This document shows positions 56,143 through 63,499 of a DNA stretch of 64,000 bases, piece by piece. The notes below the pieces were generated by a model. That model was not told the origin of the DNA, made no database searches, and was given only the letters and a program-made list of their open reading frames with translations. This DNA is from Gari tellinella. Lineage: Eukaryota; Mollusca; Bivalvia; Cardiida; Psammobiidae. The stretch covers positions 43,260,189-43,324,188 of the forward strand of contig OV277869.1 in assembly GCA_922989275.2 (NCBI GenBank), written 5' to 3'. The translations under genes were made by a program, and so were the position numbers. Each line of letters starts with the position of its first letter. Position 1 is the stretch's first letter.

Positions 56143-56618
56143 AGTAGTATTAGGGTCTCTTTGCTTGTAAACAAAGATGATGTAATCGGCGGCCATCTTG
56201 GATGACCTACTTTTCTAAAAATAGGATAAACACGTGGGTCTATATTTAGCCCAGGGTGAAGGTAGTCGGCCATGTTGGATATTTTAGCGGATGGAGGGGC
56301 GGCCATATGGGATCAAGATCTACACGGTATACAGAGCTGACCTGTTTACGATCTGTTAAGATAGCCAGGGACATTGAGCGTCAGGTTCTTCCCTATCAGA
56401 GGCGAATCTTAGAGGTGTTGCATATAACGTGTGTTCACTTCGATGTTTTCAGTTCAAATGACTGAGATGTTTCTCCTTCATGCGCGGATAGAGGGCGCAA
56501 TGTTTAAAATGACAGCATCGCTATATTTAGCTGGCCGGTGTTACAAGTATTGCATCAGCCGAGAAAAGGCCTAGGGCATTAACCCCCGACCAGGGAGAGC
56601 AAATGGCAGTCAAGCGTA
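56143..56618 (+). repeat. Left terminal inverted repeat (476 bp)
   Basis: From AGTAGTATTAGGGTCTC to GGCAGTCAAGCGTA. The right counterpart is 63500-63974. Only a few differences are seen, for example GTGGGTCTATATTTAGCC here against GTGGTCCATATATAGCC. Open frames within it are the same in both termini and look non-coding. Confidence 0.9.
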
Positions 56619-56672
56619 CTATTTTACAAGTCCAAACATGTCTGATTCCATCAAAGATCCATACATGTATGT

Positions 56673-56722
56673 CTATAAATAGAAAATGACGTTATGTTTG
56701 CCCACTCCAACTGGTATATAAG
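56673..56722 (+). promoter_or_regulatory. Promoter of the PC4-like gene
   Basis: CTATAAATAG at 56673-56682, then TATATAAGAG at 56715-56724, about 50 bp before the ATG at 56771. The first box also fits the MEF2 consensus; the second is the presumptive TATA box. Confidence 0.6.
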
Positions 56723-56770
56723 AGTGTAGGCAACAGTCATATTCATTCACAGTTACGCGCATCGTACAGA

Positions 56771-57259
56771 ATGGATAACCACTCTAGCTTTGCCTTGGGG
56801 AATCAGCGATACGTAAAAGTGACTGAATGGAAAGGCGAAGTGAGAGTCGATCTAAGAGAATGGCTCAATGATAAACCCAGTAAGAAAGGCATCAGTTTAC
56901 CCTTAAGGCGGTGGAAAATTTGGGTCGACTGCATCGAATGCTTAGACGAAGCCTTGGCAGAGAAGAAACACTACAGTAGTCACTTGGGAGGCAACGTTTA
57001 TTGCACAGTAGACGAGGGCAGCGTGTGTGTGAGCATTAGACAATATTGGAAACCACAGGACGAAGTGGTGCCGACTAAGAAAGGCTTGTGTTTAAGACCC
57101 AACGAATACGCCAAATTGAAAGAAATGATACCGGTCATAGGAAAACAATTGCCTGAATTGAACTCGATTGTACCCTGTTACTTGCAGAGCGATCATATGA
57201 ACCAGTTGGGCGCTTTGCGATGCGCCGAGTGCAACCCCAATTCACACGCGGACTGGTAA
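56771..57259 (+). CDS. Tandem PC4/Sub1-like transcription coactivator
   Basis: 162 residues from the ATG 50 bp after a TATA box. PC4/Sub1 proteins bind single-stranded DNA and assist RNA polymerase II initiation. Repeat one, residues about 12-60: RYVKVTEWKGEVRVDLREW, then DKPSKKGISLPLRRW. Repeat two, about 75-128: VYCTVDEGSVCVSIRQYW, then PTKKGLCLRPNEYAKLKEMI. Both show the PC4 pattern of a strand 'G.V.V.IR.YW', a loop 'P.KKGI.L....W..L' and a helix. Cellular PC4 has one such domain and dimerises, so two in one chain could make an intramolecular dimer (inference). The C-terminal RCAECNPNSHADW adds a CxxC. It stands first on the plus strand and the BIR gene follows 110 bp on. The alternative is a generic ssDNA-binding fold. 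Confidence 0.75.
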   Translation: MDNHSSFALGNQRYVKVTEWKGEVRVDLREWLNDKPSKKGISLPLRRWKIWVDCIECLDEALAEKKHYSSHLGGNVYCTVDEGSVCVSIRQYWKPQDEVVPTKKGLCLRPNEYAKLKEMIPVIGKQLPELNSIVPCYLQSDHMNQLGALRCAECNPNSHADW

Positions 57260-57280
57260 TATCCAATCTGACACGGTTAC

Positions 57281-57324
57281 TATAAATAGTCCACCAATCA
57301 GAATGGAGACAGCGGTATAAAAAG
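57281..57324 (+). promoter_or_regulatory. Promoter of the BIR gene
   Basis: TATAAATAG at 57281-57289, a CCAAT box just after it (CCACCAATCAG), and TATAAAAAG at 57316-57324, 46-54 bp before the ATG at 57370. The arrangement repeats that of the PC4-like gene. Confidence 0.6.
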
Positions 57325-57369
57325 GCAGAGGTGACTAAGATCCACTTCACTCTTCACTGAAACACCGAT

Positions 57370-57774
57370 ATGAATACTACAGATGCTTGTCTGGTAAACA
57401 ACATGTCCCAGAACAAGTATTACGAACATAGACTGAAAACGTTTGACAGTTGGCCAAAACAGATGATTCCTAACAAATACGACTTGGCGAAATGCGGGTT
57501 CCTATACGCGGGTCACGGCGATCAAGTGAGGTGTTTTCAATGCGGTGTCGGTCTACGTGATTGGGAACGAACGGACGACCCCTGGAAAGAACATTACAAA
57601 TGGAGCCCAAACTGTGATTATTTGAAAATGGTTGGGTGGAACGATAACGTCAAGGTAGCCGACGTAGGATTTGGACAAGTTACCAAACCACCCAACAGTG
57701 GCTTTGGATTTGGAGTCACTCTGACAAAATCCCAGAAACCCTTTGGACCTAATACAAACTCAAATTTATTCTAA
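57370..57774 (+). CDS. Single-BIR inhibitor-of-apoptosis-like protein
   Basis: 134 residues. One BIR domain at about 20-88: HRLKTFDSWP, LAKCGFLYAGHGDQVRCFQC, then DDPWKEHYKWSPNC. All four zinc ligands are visible (C55, C58, H75, C82), with the usual WERTDDPW after the CxxC. There is no RING, CARD or second BIR. The remaining 45 residues are low-complexity G/F/N/K-rich. IAP proteins bind caspases or their activators and block cell death; in animal viruses and virus-like elements BIR proteins are commonly captured for this (established). Here the target is unknown. The start at 57370 is favoured by the TATA spacing; an internal ATG (57403) just before the BIR is possible. AATAAA at 57845-57850 is a plausible polyadenylation signal. 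Confidence 0.9.
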   Translation: MNTTDACLVNNMSQNKYYEHRLKTFDSWPKQMIPNKYDLAKCGFLYAGHGDQVRCFQCGVGLRDWERTDDPWKEHYKWSPNCDYLKMVGWNDNVKVADVGFGQVTKPPNSGFGFGVTLTKSQKPFGPNTNSNLF

Positions 57775-57930
57775 ACTGTCCATGGTGTTCGTTTTGTAAT
57801 ATCAATGTATTGTACGATGTTATGTAATATTGGCGCTATATCGAAATAAACATTAAATCTATTTTATGCACTTGTGATTTGTCCAATTACCAGAGAGAGA
57901 GAGCGAGAGAGAACATCCTCTGACGTAGTT

Positions 57931-58026
57931 CTATAAATAGATAAACAGGTCTGGGCATGTATCAGTCAGATAAATGAGTGTAGCCAATCCCTATTCTTTT
58001 GATGACGTCATACAAAGCGTATAAAA
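57931..58026 (+). promoter_or_regulatory. Promoter of the death-domain/TBP-like unit
   Basis: CTATAAATAG at 57931-57940, a CCAAT box (GTAGCCAATCC) near 57980, a CRE-like TGACGTCA at 58002-58009 and TATAAAAAGAG at 58020-58030, about 45-50 bp before the ATG at 58073. It could drive both following genes. Confidence 0.6.
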
Positions 58027-58072
58027 AGAGACGTTTCTGGTGCCACAGTATCAGTTTGACCTCGAGAGTACC

Positions 58073-58447
58073 ATGAGTAACAATCAAAGTATCGAGCACA
58101 GTACTTTAACAGACGACGAGTTGCTACAGTATTCTAAAGAACTCGGATTTAACTGGCAGCTCTTTGCGTTTCAGCTGGGTTATAAACTAACTCAAATAGA
58201 CGCTTTGAAAAAGACATACTCTCAACATTACCAAACGTTATTGTATGTGATGCTGTTTAAGTGGTACGAAACAGTGGTAAATTGCTCCAAAGAAAATCCG
58301 AAGTGGCTTCTAGCGGCCGCTTTTTCACGCATCGACGACCAATGTACTGCCCTAAAGATTTTGGGGAGTTTTGACTTGATAAACACTGCGAAAACGCTCC
58401 GACCTTGTGTAGACACTGAACGTCATATACGTCAAATTCGCTTTTGA
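58073..58447 (+). CDS. Death-domain protein
   Basis: 124 residues from the ATG in ACCATGAGT. The frame can be extended upstream only to a GTG at 58040, which I reject. The pattern L-x-x-YSKELG-FNWQLFAFQLGY-x-x-x-QIDAL, then YVMLFKWYE and WLLAAAFSRID, follows the six helices of the death-domain fold at about residues 10-100. Death domains are adaptor modules (FADD, IRAK, Ankyrin, UNC5 types). A stand-alone death domain may act as a dominant decoy in death-receptor or Toll signalling (inference). It ends in TGA and the TBP-like gene opens nine bases later in the same frame with no promoter between. The alternative is a death-fold relative (DED/CARD). Confidence 0.75.
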   Translation: MSNNQSIEHSTLTDDELLQYSKELGFNWQLFAFQLGYKLTQIDALKKTYSQHYQTLLYVMLFKWYETVVNCSKENPKWLLAAAFSRIDDQCTALKILGSFDLINTAKTLRPCVDTERHIRQIRF

Positions 58448-58456
58448 GAAAAGAAA

Positions 58457-58966
58457 ATGATCACCAACGTTGTGGTGATGACCGAGACACATTGTGACAT
58501 TGATCTAACAGTGCTAACCCGTAAAACTGAAAATATGATATACGATCCAGCCCGGTACTCCGGTGCCCAATGGAAACATCGAAAGATAGGTGGACATTGC
58601 ATGGTGTTTTCTACCGGAAAGTTAATGATCAACGGAAAGGTCCATTCTATTACTGATGCCAAACGGAGACTTAGACGTTATGCCAGACGCATTCAACAAC
58701 TAGGTTGGCCAGTCGCATTATCTACCATTCAAGTGGTGACCGTATCGGCTTCTTTCAAAGTTGAGGGACCTTTAGACTTACCGACAGTGGTGAAATATTA
58801 CAAAGGACAGTACGACCCCGAGTTGTTTCCGGCGGCCATGTTTACTAAAGACTCTATTCATTTTACATGTTTTCACACTGGATCCGTACTAATGACCGGT
58901 ATTAAACGTCAATGTCAGTTGAACGATATTTGTATACCCGTATTAATAGAATTACCCTTATTGTAA
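58457..58966 (+). CDS. TATA-binding-protein-like protein
   Basis: 169 residues with two TBP-type repeats. Repeat one (about 1-83): YDPARYSGAQWKHR, HCMVFSTGKLMINGKV, then A.RRLRRYARRIQQLGWP. Repeat two (about 84-169): YDPELFPAAMF, FTCFHTGSVLMTGIK. Length and pattern match the TBP core (about 180 residues). The four DNA-kinking phenylalanines of TBP would be Y34, F51, F114 and F129 here; three are kept and one is Tyr. The basic A.RRLRRYARR helix fits the TFIIB/DNA-facing helix of TBP. It probably recognises TATA boxes, including those of this element (inference). It starts nine bases after the death-domain stop, same frame. AATAAA at 59030-59035 may end both. TBP genes are known in some large DNA viruses; I know of none in Polintons. 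Confidence 0.8.
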   Translation: MITNVVVMTETHCDIDLTVLTRKTENMIYDPARYSGAQWKHRKIGGHCMVFSTGKLMINGKVHSITDAKRRLRRYARRIQQLGWPVALSTIQVVTVSASFKVEGPLDLPTVVKYYKGQYDPELFPAAMFTKDSIHFTCFHTGSVLMTGIKRQCQLNDICIPVLIELPLL

Positions 58967-59029
58967 AGTACGATCGGTGGGACCGCCCTAATCCCCGACG
59001 TACTGTATTGAACGGGGCTAATAAATAGA

Positions 59030-59035
59030 TCAGTC
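59030..59035 (+). terminator. Polyadenylation signal of the death-domain/TBP-like unit
   Basis: AATAAA at 59030-59035, 64 bp after the TBP-like stop. It lies between the convergent gene blocks. Confidence 0.55.
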
Positions 59036-59138
59036 CATTACGATTTGTTTGTTTTGATTCCAATTCAAAGAGAGAGAGACAGACAGACGTAAAGAAAAAA
59101 TAGGATATCCAAAACAAAAACCCAACAAATGTGCTTTC

Positions 59139-59153
59139 TTTATTCGCTTTATT
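59139..59153 (-). terminator. Polyadenylation signals of the minus-strand genes
   Basis: TTTATT at 59139-59144 and 59148-59153 read AATAAA on the minus strand, about 170 bp after the ATPase stop codon at 59326. They face the plus-strand signal across a 100-bp gap. Confidence 0.5.
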
Positions 59154-59325
59154 TATACAAGACAAACAAAACATGTGTCCCATTTACAATATGTTACAAT
59201 GACCAATGACAGCATCACCAATATTTACAAATATTCCTCAACAAAGTAGCGAATTTCACTTCTTCAGAAATGTTTTACAAATAAATTGGTCGTCGTCAGT
59301 AACATCAAACGTGGTTTTTCCGGTC

Positions 59326-60924
59326 CTATCCGTACACCGGAAGTCCCGGAGGCCTCATAGAAAAGTCTGGTTCAGGTACTGCTGTGAGGGGCCTCTTCTT
59401 AATGGCTCGTTGGTGATTCTGCTCGAAAGTTGACACTTTTCTTCGACGTTTGACTAATGATCTGGTCATGGGCGTCTTTCTAAAGCCCCTTCTTTTATTC
59501 TGAGCGGAAGTCGTCTCCTTTCTTTGGCGTTTGACTAATGATCTGGCCATTTCGATATCTTGGGCAATGGGTGTTACCCACGGGATAGACCTTCGACCCG
59601 TGTCCTTCACACGGCCATAACCAGTTTGCATGTCTTCCACTATATAGTGTCCCTTGTGATTTGGTTTTACTTTTCCTTCAGCCATTCTTTGGAAATGTCT
59701 TATCCACTTATCGACTGCAGGGCTTCTTTGTGAGGAAAATTTATCCTGATCCATATCTTCATCTTCCTCAAATCCTTCCCCGATAATTCCGTCGTCTGAA
59801 TCATAGGATTCTGTGTCGTCCTCATCAAGATTCGCTTCATCATCGAACTCGCTCTTATTTTCGTCCGTAAACCTGTGTCGGTAGGGCATCGGGGCTTCGT
59901 CGTCCGCGGTACCTTGTGTTTTTATCGGACACCAGGTTTTGACGTGCCTTTGCAAGTGATGAATATTAGATAATATTGCTCCGCAATCGTCACACGTGAT
60001 TCTAATGTCACCCTGTGTTAGGCTGTGGATAGGCGCCACTGACTGCTGAGTCTGTGCTTTCGACGGGTCGGTGAATCTGGTTGTTTGGACCCTAGCTTCG
60101 GTTGTGTCTCTTATATCATTCAGGACACGGTTGCGCATACGTAGAGACTCCAATGTGGTCGGTTTCAAATCGATCAACAAGTACCCGTAAGGTCTGCTGA
60201 CGGCCTCTTCGAAGCGCCGTAATAGCGTCTGAGAGTTACTCGGGTACATTTGTCTGGCCAATGTCATCACTTGCTGTTTGTCTATGGGATTGTTGAAAAG
60301 GACCAGATAATGGCAGTTGCGTCTCTGGGTTGGGTCTTTACTATAATATAGGTTCTGGTTGAGAGCGATGACCGACAAATTTCTATGGTGGCTGCCTTCC
60401 GTAAAGAGATCCGTGACTCTAGGGTCTTTGGCCGCCTCCGACGCCATATCGTCGAGGACTATTAGGTTTCTCACTCGGGTGTCGAGAAATTCATCCTTCT
60501 CTAGATTCCACGGGACGCCTCGCATAAATTCGACCGCAGGAAAGACGGACGTTTGTATGACGTCGTAGAGAGGCTGCCATCTTTTGTACAACCAAATAAT
60601 GCGTTCAGGAGAAGGTTGAATGCGTTGTTGAGCGCTCTGAAGCAGTTGGGATACAAAATAAGTCTTGCCACAGGACGTTGGTCCTGACACGATACAGGTA
60701 AAGGGGTGCTTTAAAGCGAATGGCAGTTGTTGTTGTTGTTGTTCTTGTTGTTGTTGTTGTTGTTGTTGCTGTTCTTCTTCTTCTTCTTCTTCTCCTTCTT
60801 GTTGTTGTTGTTGTTGTTGCTGTTGGTCCTTAGTGTCAAGTATACCTTTGTGTTTATGTTTCCTGTGTCGTTTCAAACTGTCCAAATAGGCGTACGAGCT
60901 GTGGCAGAGGTTGCAGGGATACAT
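59326..60924 (-). CDS. Zinc-finger packaging ATPase (A32/FtsK-HerA type)
   Basis: 532 residues. Order: a C2H2 finger (about 4-25, C4, C7, H20, H25), a Q/E tract (about 34-66, built from CAG/GAG-type trinucleotides), then the ATPase beginning HPFTCIVSGPTSCGKTYF (Walker A GPTSCGKT at about 81-88), Walker B RNLIVLDDM at about 152-160 and a sensor asparagine in SVIALNQN at about 189. A second zinc finger of C2HC form follows (about 311-332). After it come an acidic stretch (about 356-392) and basic, NLS-like repeats SLVKRQRK and SLVKRRRK near 450-480. HPF..IVSGPT.CGKT and the LIVLDD box are those of the DNA-packaging ATPases of Polintons, adintoviruses and related eukaryotic viruses. It would pump DNA into a capsid that this element does not encode. 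A minus-strand TATA (60973-60979) lies about 50 bp upstream. Confidence 0.85.
   Translation of the reverse strand: MYPCNLCHSSYAYLDSLKRHRKHKHKGILDTKDQQQQQQQQQEGEEEEEEEQQQQQQQQQEQQQQQLPFALKHPFTCIVSGPTSCGKTYFVSQLLQSAQQRIQPSPERIIWLYKRWQPLYDVIQTSVFPAVEFMRGVPWNLEKDEFLDTRVRNLIVLDDMASEAAKDPRVTDLFTEGSHHRNLSVIALNQNLYYSKDPTQRRNCHYLVLFNNPIDKQQVMTLARQMYPSNSQTLLRRFEEAVSRPYGYLLIDLKPTTLESLRMRNRVLNDIRDTTEARVQTTRFTDPSKAQTQQSVAPIHSLTQGDIRITCDDCGAILSNIHHLQRHVKTWCPIKTQGTADDEAPMPYRHRFTDENKSEFDDEANLDEDDTESYDSDDGIIGEGFEEDEDMDQDKFSSQRSPAVDKWIRHFQRMAEGKVKPNHKGHYIVEDMQTGYGRVKDTGRRSIPWVTPIAQDIEMARSLVKRQRKETTSAQNKRRGFRKTPMTRSLVKRRRKVSTFEQNHQRAIKKRPLTAVPEPDFSMRPPGLPVYG
60720..60835 (-). repeat. Trinucleotide tract encoding Q/E run in the ATPase gene
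   Basis: On the plus strand TTGTTGTTG... and TTCTTCTTC..., read on the minus strand as glutamine and glutamate codons. An interrupted microsatellite inside the gene, so its length is likely to vary between copies. Confidence 0.8.
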
Positions 60925-60972
60925 TCTCGTTGGTATAGATAACTGATAATACTGTCAACAACTCTCTCCCTC

Positions 60973-60979
60973 TTATAAA
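60973..60979 (-). promoter_or_regulatory. TATA box of the ATPase gene
   Basis: TTTATAAGAGGGAG on the minus strand, about 50 bp upstream of the ATG at 60924. TATAAGAG is shared with the PC4-like and 117-residue genes. Confidence 0.6.
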
Positions 60980-61018
60980 CTTTGGTCATTTCTCTGAGCC
61001 GGATTTGTTGTACAATAT

Positions 61019-61372
61019 TTACTCTTCGCTGATCATTTGCGCTCGTCTGGTTTCGTCCGCGATGGTTACTATGACGTAACGTTCTCGTAAGATGACGGGT
61101 ATCAAAGAATGATGTAGTCTTAGTAATGTCTTTTTTCTGGACACGTTGACGCTTTCACTAGCCAGTGTTCTCAATAGCCTCCGTTCTCTCGCGAACGTTT
61201 GGCTGTCGCGTCTTAGGGGATTGATAGTCCCATCCACGATACGTTTGATAACTTCGCTAAGGGCTTCGGTTTGACGCCACGTCATGTTTCGGAGCAATTG
61301 TCTCCGACCTCTCATCTCCCTCAAGGCCGTCAAGAAATTAAAATGTCTATAGACTCTAGAGTGTTCCATCAT
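61019..61372 (-). CDS. Small basic protein of unknown function (117 aa)
   Basis: Not recognised with certainty. The chain is arginine-rich and predicted helical: YRHFNFLTALREMRGRRQLL, VIKRIVDGTINPLRRD, then LLRLHHSLIPVILRERYVIV near the C-terminus. It starts at the double ATG 61372/61369. A minus-strand TATA (TTATAAGAGG, 61408-61413) lies 36-41 bp upstream. It is followed by the ATPase gene, whose ATG is 94 bp further on. The location next to a packaging ATPase suggests a virion core or DNA-condensing role, which is only an inference. The basic helices could also be a DNA-binding regulator. No signal peptide or membrane segment. Confidence 0.65.
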   Translation of the reverse strand: MMEHSRVYRHFNFLTALREMRGRRQLLRNMTWRQTEALSEVIKRIVDGTINPLRRDSQTFARERRLLRTLASESVNVSRKKTLLRLHHSLIPVILRERYVIVTIADETRRAQMISEE

Positions 61373-61407
61373 GATGATGGCGCGTTATAGGGATGTCGTA
61401 GTACCTC

Positions 61408-61413
61408 TTATAA
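61408..61413 (-). promoter_or_regulatory. TATA box of the 117-aa gene
   Basis: TTATAAGAGG on the minus strand, 36-41 bp upstream of the first ATG. Flanked on the far side by an (ATAC)n run. Confidence 0.5.
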
Positions 61414-61436
61414 CATACATACATACAAACTTTTAT

Positions 61437-61978
61437 TGAGAGTTTTACAGGTGAATGTTTATTTATTTTGTTTTATAATGAATTATCGAGTATTAATCAA
61501 TATAATTGGTATCAATTCAGAGTAAAACAAGTTCAATAGAGCGATTTCTGGATTTAAAATGATGATATTGTGATGTTTACACGTTATTAGAAAAAATTGA
61601 TGTTTCTCCTCGAAAACTTTCCTAATAGTTTTTTAACGAGCTTTACAGGTGAATGTCTATTTTTGTTGTTTTATAATGAATTATCGAGTATTAATTAATG
61701 TATTTGGTATCAATTCAGAGTAAAACTAGTTCAATAGAGCGATTTCTGGATTTAAAATGATGAAATTGTGATGTTTACACGTTATTAGAAAAAATTGATA
61801 TTTCTCCTAGAAAATAATTCTTAATAGCTTTTTAACGAGCTTTACAGGTGAATGTCTATTTTTGTTGTTTTGTAATGAATTATCGAGTATTAATCAATGT
61901 ATTTGGTATCAATTCAGAGTAAAACCAGTTCAATAGAACGATTTCTGGATTTAAAATGATAAAATTCGAACATTTTGT
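61437..61978 (+). repeat. 198-bp tandem repeat, 2.7 units
   Basis: Period 198-199 bp, with units starting TTTTACAGGTGAATG (61447), CTTTACAGGTGAATG (61645) and again at 61844. Each contains TTATCGAGTATTAAT, GTATCAATTCAGAGTAAAAC and GCGATTTCTGGATTTAAAAT. It lies in the non-coding part of the Polinton-like element. Confidence 0.8.
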
Positions 61979-63499
61979 GCATTTTATGCCAATACTGTAC
62001 AATGGGGGTTGCTGATGAGTTAATGACTTTTTAATCTGTGGCTTCTGACTGTGCGAGCGACGCGGTAGGCTACAGCAAAACGGTTAGAATTTGTCAGTCA
62101 AGGCTCATTCGATCTGCTTTACTTTCAACCTGCTTTTAAGTCATCATCTGCCTTCAAAACTAGAAATGTGTTATGGGGTAAAGGGTTAAGAAAATGTATT
62201 AATACTCTACCTGTGTTTAACCCTGCTTTAAGTAGTCATCTGCCTTCAAAGCTTCAAACGTACTATAGGTAGTTTTAAAACACGTGTGTAGCACGGACCG
62301 TGTCAGCAGGATAAAGGTTGCATCAAAACGGCTACAATGTGTCGGTCAAAGCGCCTTCTGCTTTACTTTCAGCCTACTTTAAGTGGTCATAGATATGGGG
62401 TAAAGGGTTAAGGAAATGTATAAATACACTACCTGTGTTTAACGTCAATTACAGTTTTGTTAAAAATCTCAAACATTGAGATGTGTGTATAATGCTGCAG
62501 AGAGAGAGGGGGCCCCTAATGAGATAATGAGTTCCCCAGGCTCCCTGAGAAACGAATTGGTCCCTAACGACCTGTTAGAAGTGAAAACAGATGTCTGCCT
62601 CATGCTTACTGTGTAGTTAAAGTCTAAAACCGTGAACTTTTACATGTACAGTAATTCCTCTCTTTTTCAGGTTTATTATGAAACTCAGATAACCATTTAT
62701 AATAATAAAAGAAACACTTTAACTTTTTCGAACTGTTACTTGAATGAAAAAAGACCGCTTCCTACGCTCTCTTATAAGTTACATGTAGAGCGGGCAAAAA
62801 AAATCATCTTTTTATCTGTATAAACAAACATGTTTGGACTTGTAACTATGCCACTGCTGATGCTAGCATTGAAACAGTGTAATGTTCCCTGGCTGAACAA
62901 GATGTTAGCATTGGAATGCTCCCTGCCATAGAGGTTTCAGTGGAAATTAATAAGTGTTGGTCTTTATTTCATGAAATAGTATGTAGTGACAATTAGATGC
63001 GGCAAACTGTTGTGTGTTTTATTTTTAGCGTATCTAGGTGAGAAAAGTAAACTGTTGTGTTGGAAATACAATGTGAAAATGGAGTTATATGTAAGGAATT
63101 CTAACGGGTGAGTAAAAATTTTATTAATTAAATGTTACAGTTTAGCCATGACATACTGATTCTAGGGTATATTATATTTGCAATACCCAGGGCAAGACCA
63201 AGCCGCTATTCATTGGTTGTTTGAGTAAAACAATTGATTATGGATTGGCTCGCAGAATTGGATGGGTTGCCTGCTTACAGTTCATTGGTTCCTTCACTGA
63301 CGTTTCATTAGTTCAATTTCAATCCGCCTATACTTAGAAAGTTTATTTTAAGGTATGACACGATATCTATTTTTATCCAGCCCTGTGAACTAGGCATGTT
63401 CTCACGGGCCCTGACTGCTATACATTCAGTTCTCACGGTACTGTGTCTCTGAATTGCCTTCATTTCCGGCAGTTAATGGCTTTTTAATGTGTTGTTGAT
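61979..63499. other. Gene-free interior of the Polinton-like element
   Basis: Contains two tandem relics with P3-type arms (62118 and 62355, GCTTTACTTTCAACCTGCTT) each followed by GGGGTAAAGGGTTAA and a GTGTTTAAC end. From 62460 to 63499 I see no gene: no frame above about 65 codons with any recognisable domain, no polymerase or integrase motif. CAACACATTAAAAAG at about 63486 adjoins the right terminus. Confidence 0.55.

Noticed and set aside
56256..56465. A 69-70-codon frame present identically in both terminal repeats of the Polinton-like element
   Set aside because: It lacks an ATG start (opens at GTG), is mirrored only because the termini are inverted repeats, and has no recognisable domain. 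Another frame on the opposite strand is also open.
56673..56682. CTATAAATAG boxes as MEF2 sites proving muscle-specific control
   Set aside because: They fit the MEF2 consensus, but an extra TATA-like element is as likely and nothing else points to muscle expression.
58040..58072. Upstream extension of the death-domain gene to 58040
   Set aside because: The codon there is GTG; the ATG at 58073 has a better context and a TATA box about 45-50 bp upstream.
60665..60942. Cysteine- or leucine-rich frames opposite the ATPase gene
   Set aside because: They are antisense read-through of the Q/E trinucleotide tract (TTG/TTC repeats) and have no independent support.
61373..63499. Possible degenerate polymerase B or integrase in the gene-free part of the element
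   Set aside because: I looked for the polB YGDTDS-like and integrase DDE/HHCC patterns in both strands and saw none; only tandem repeat and MITE debris.
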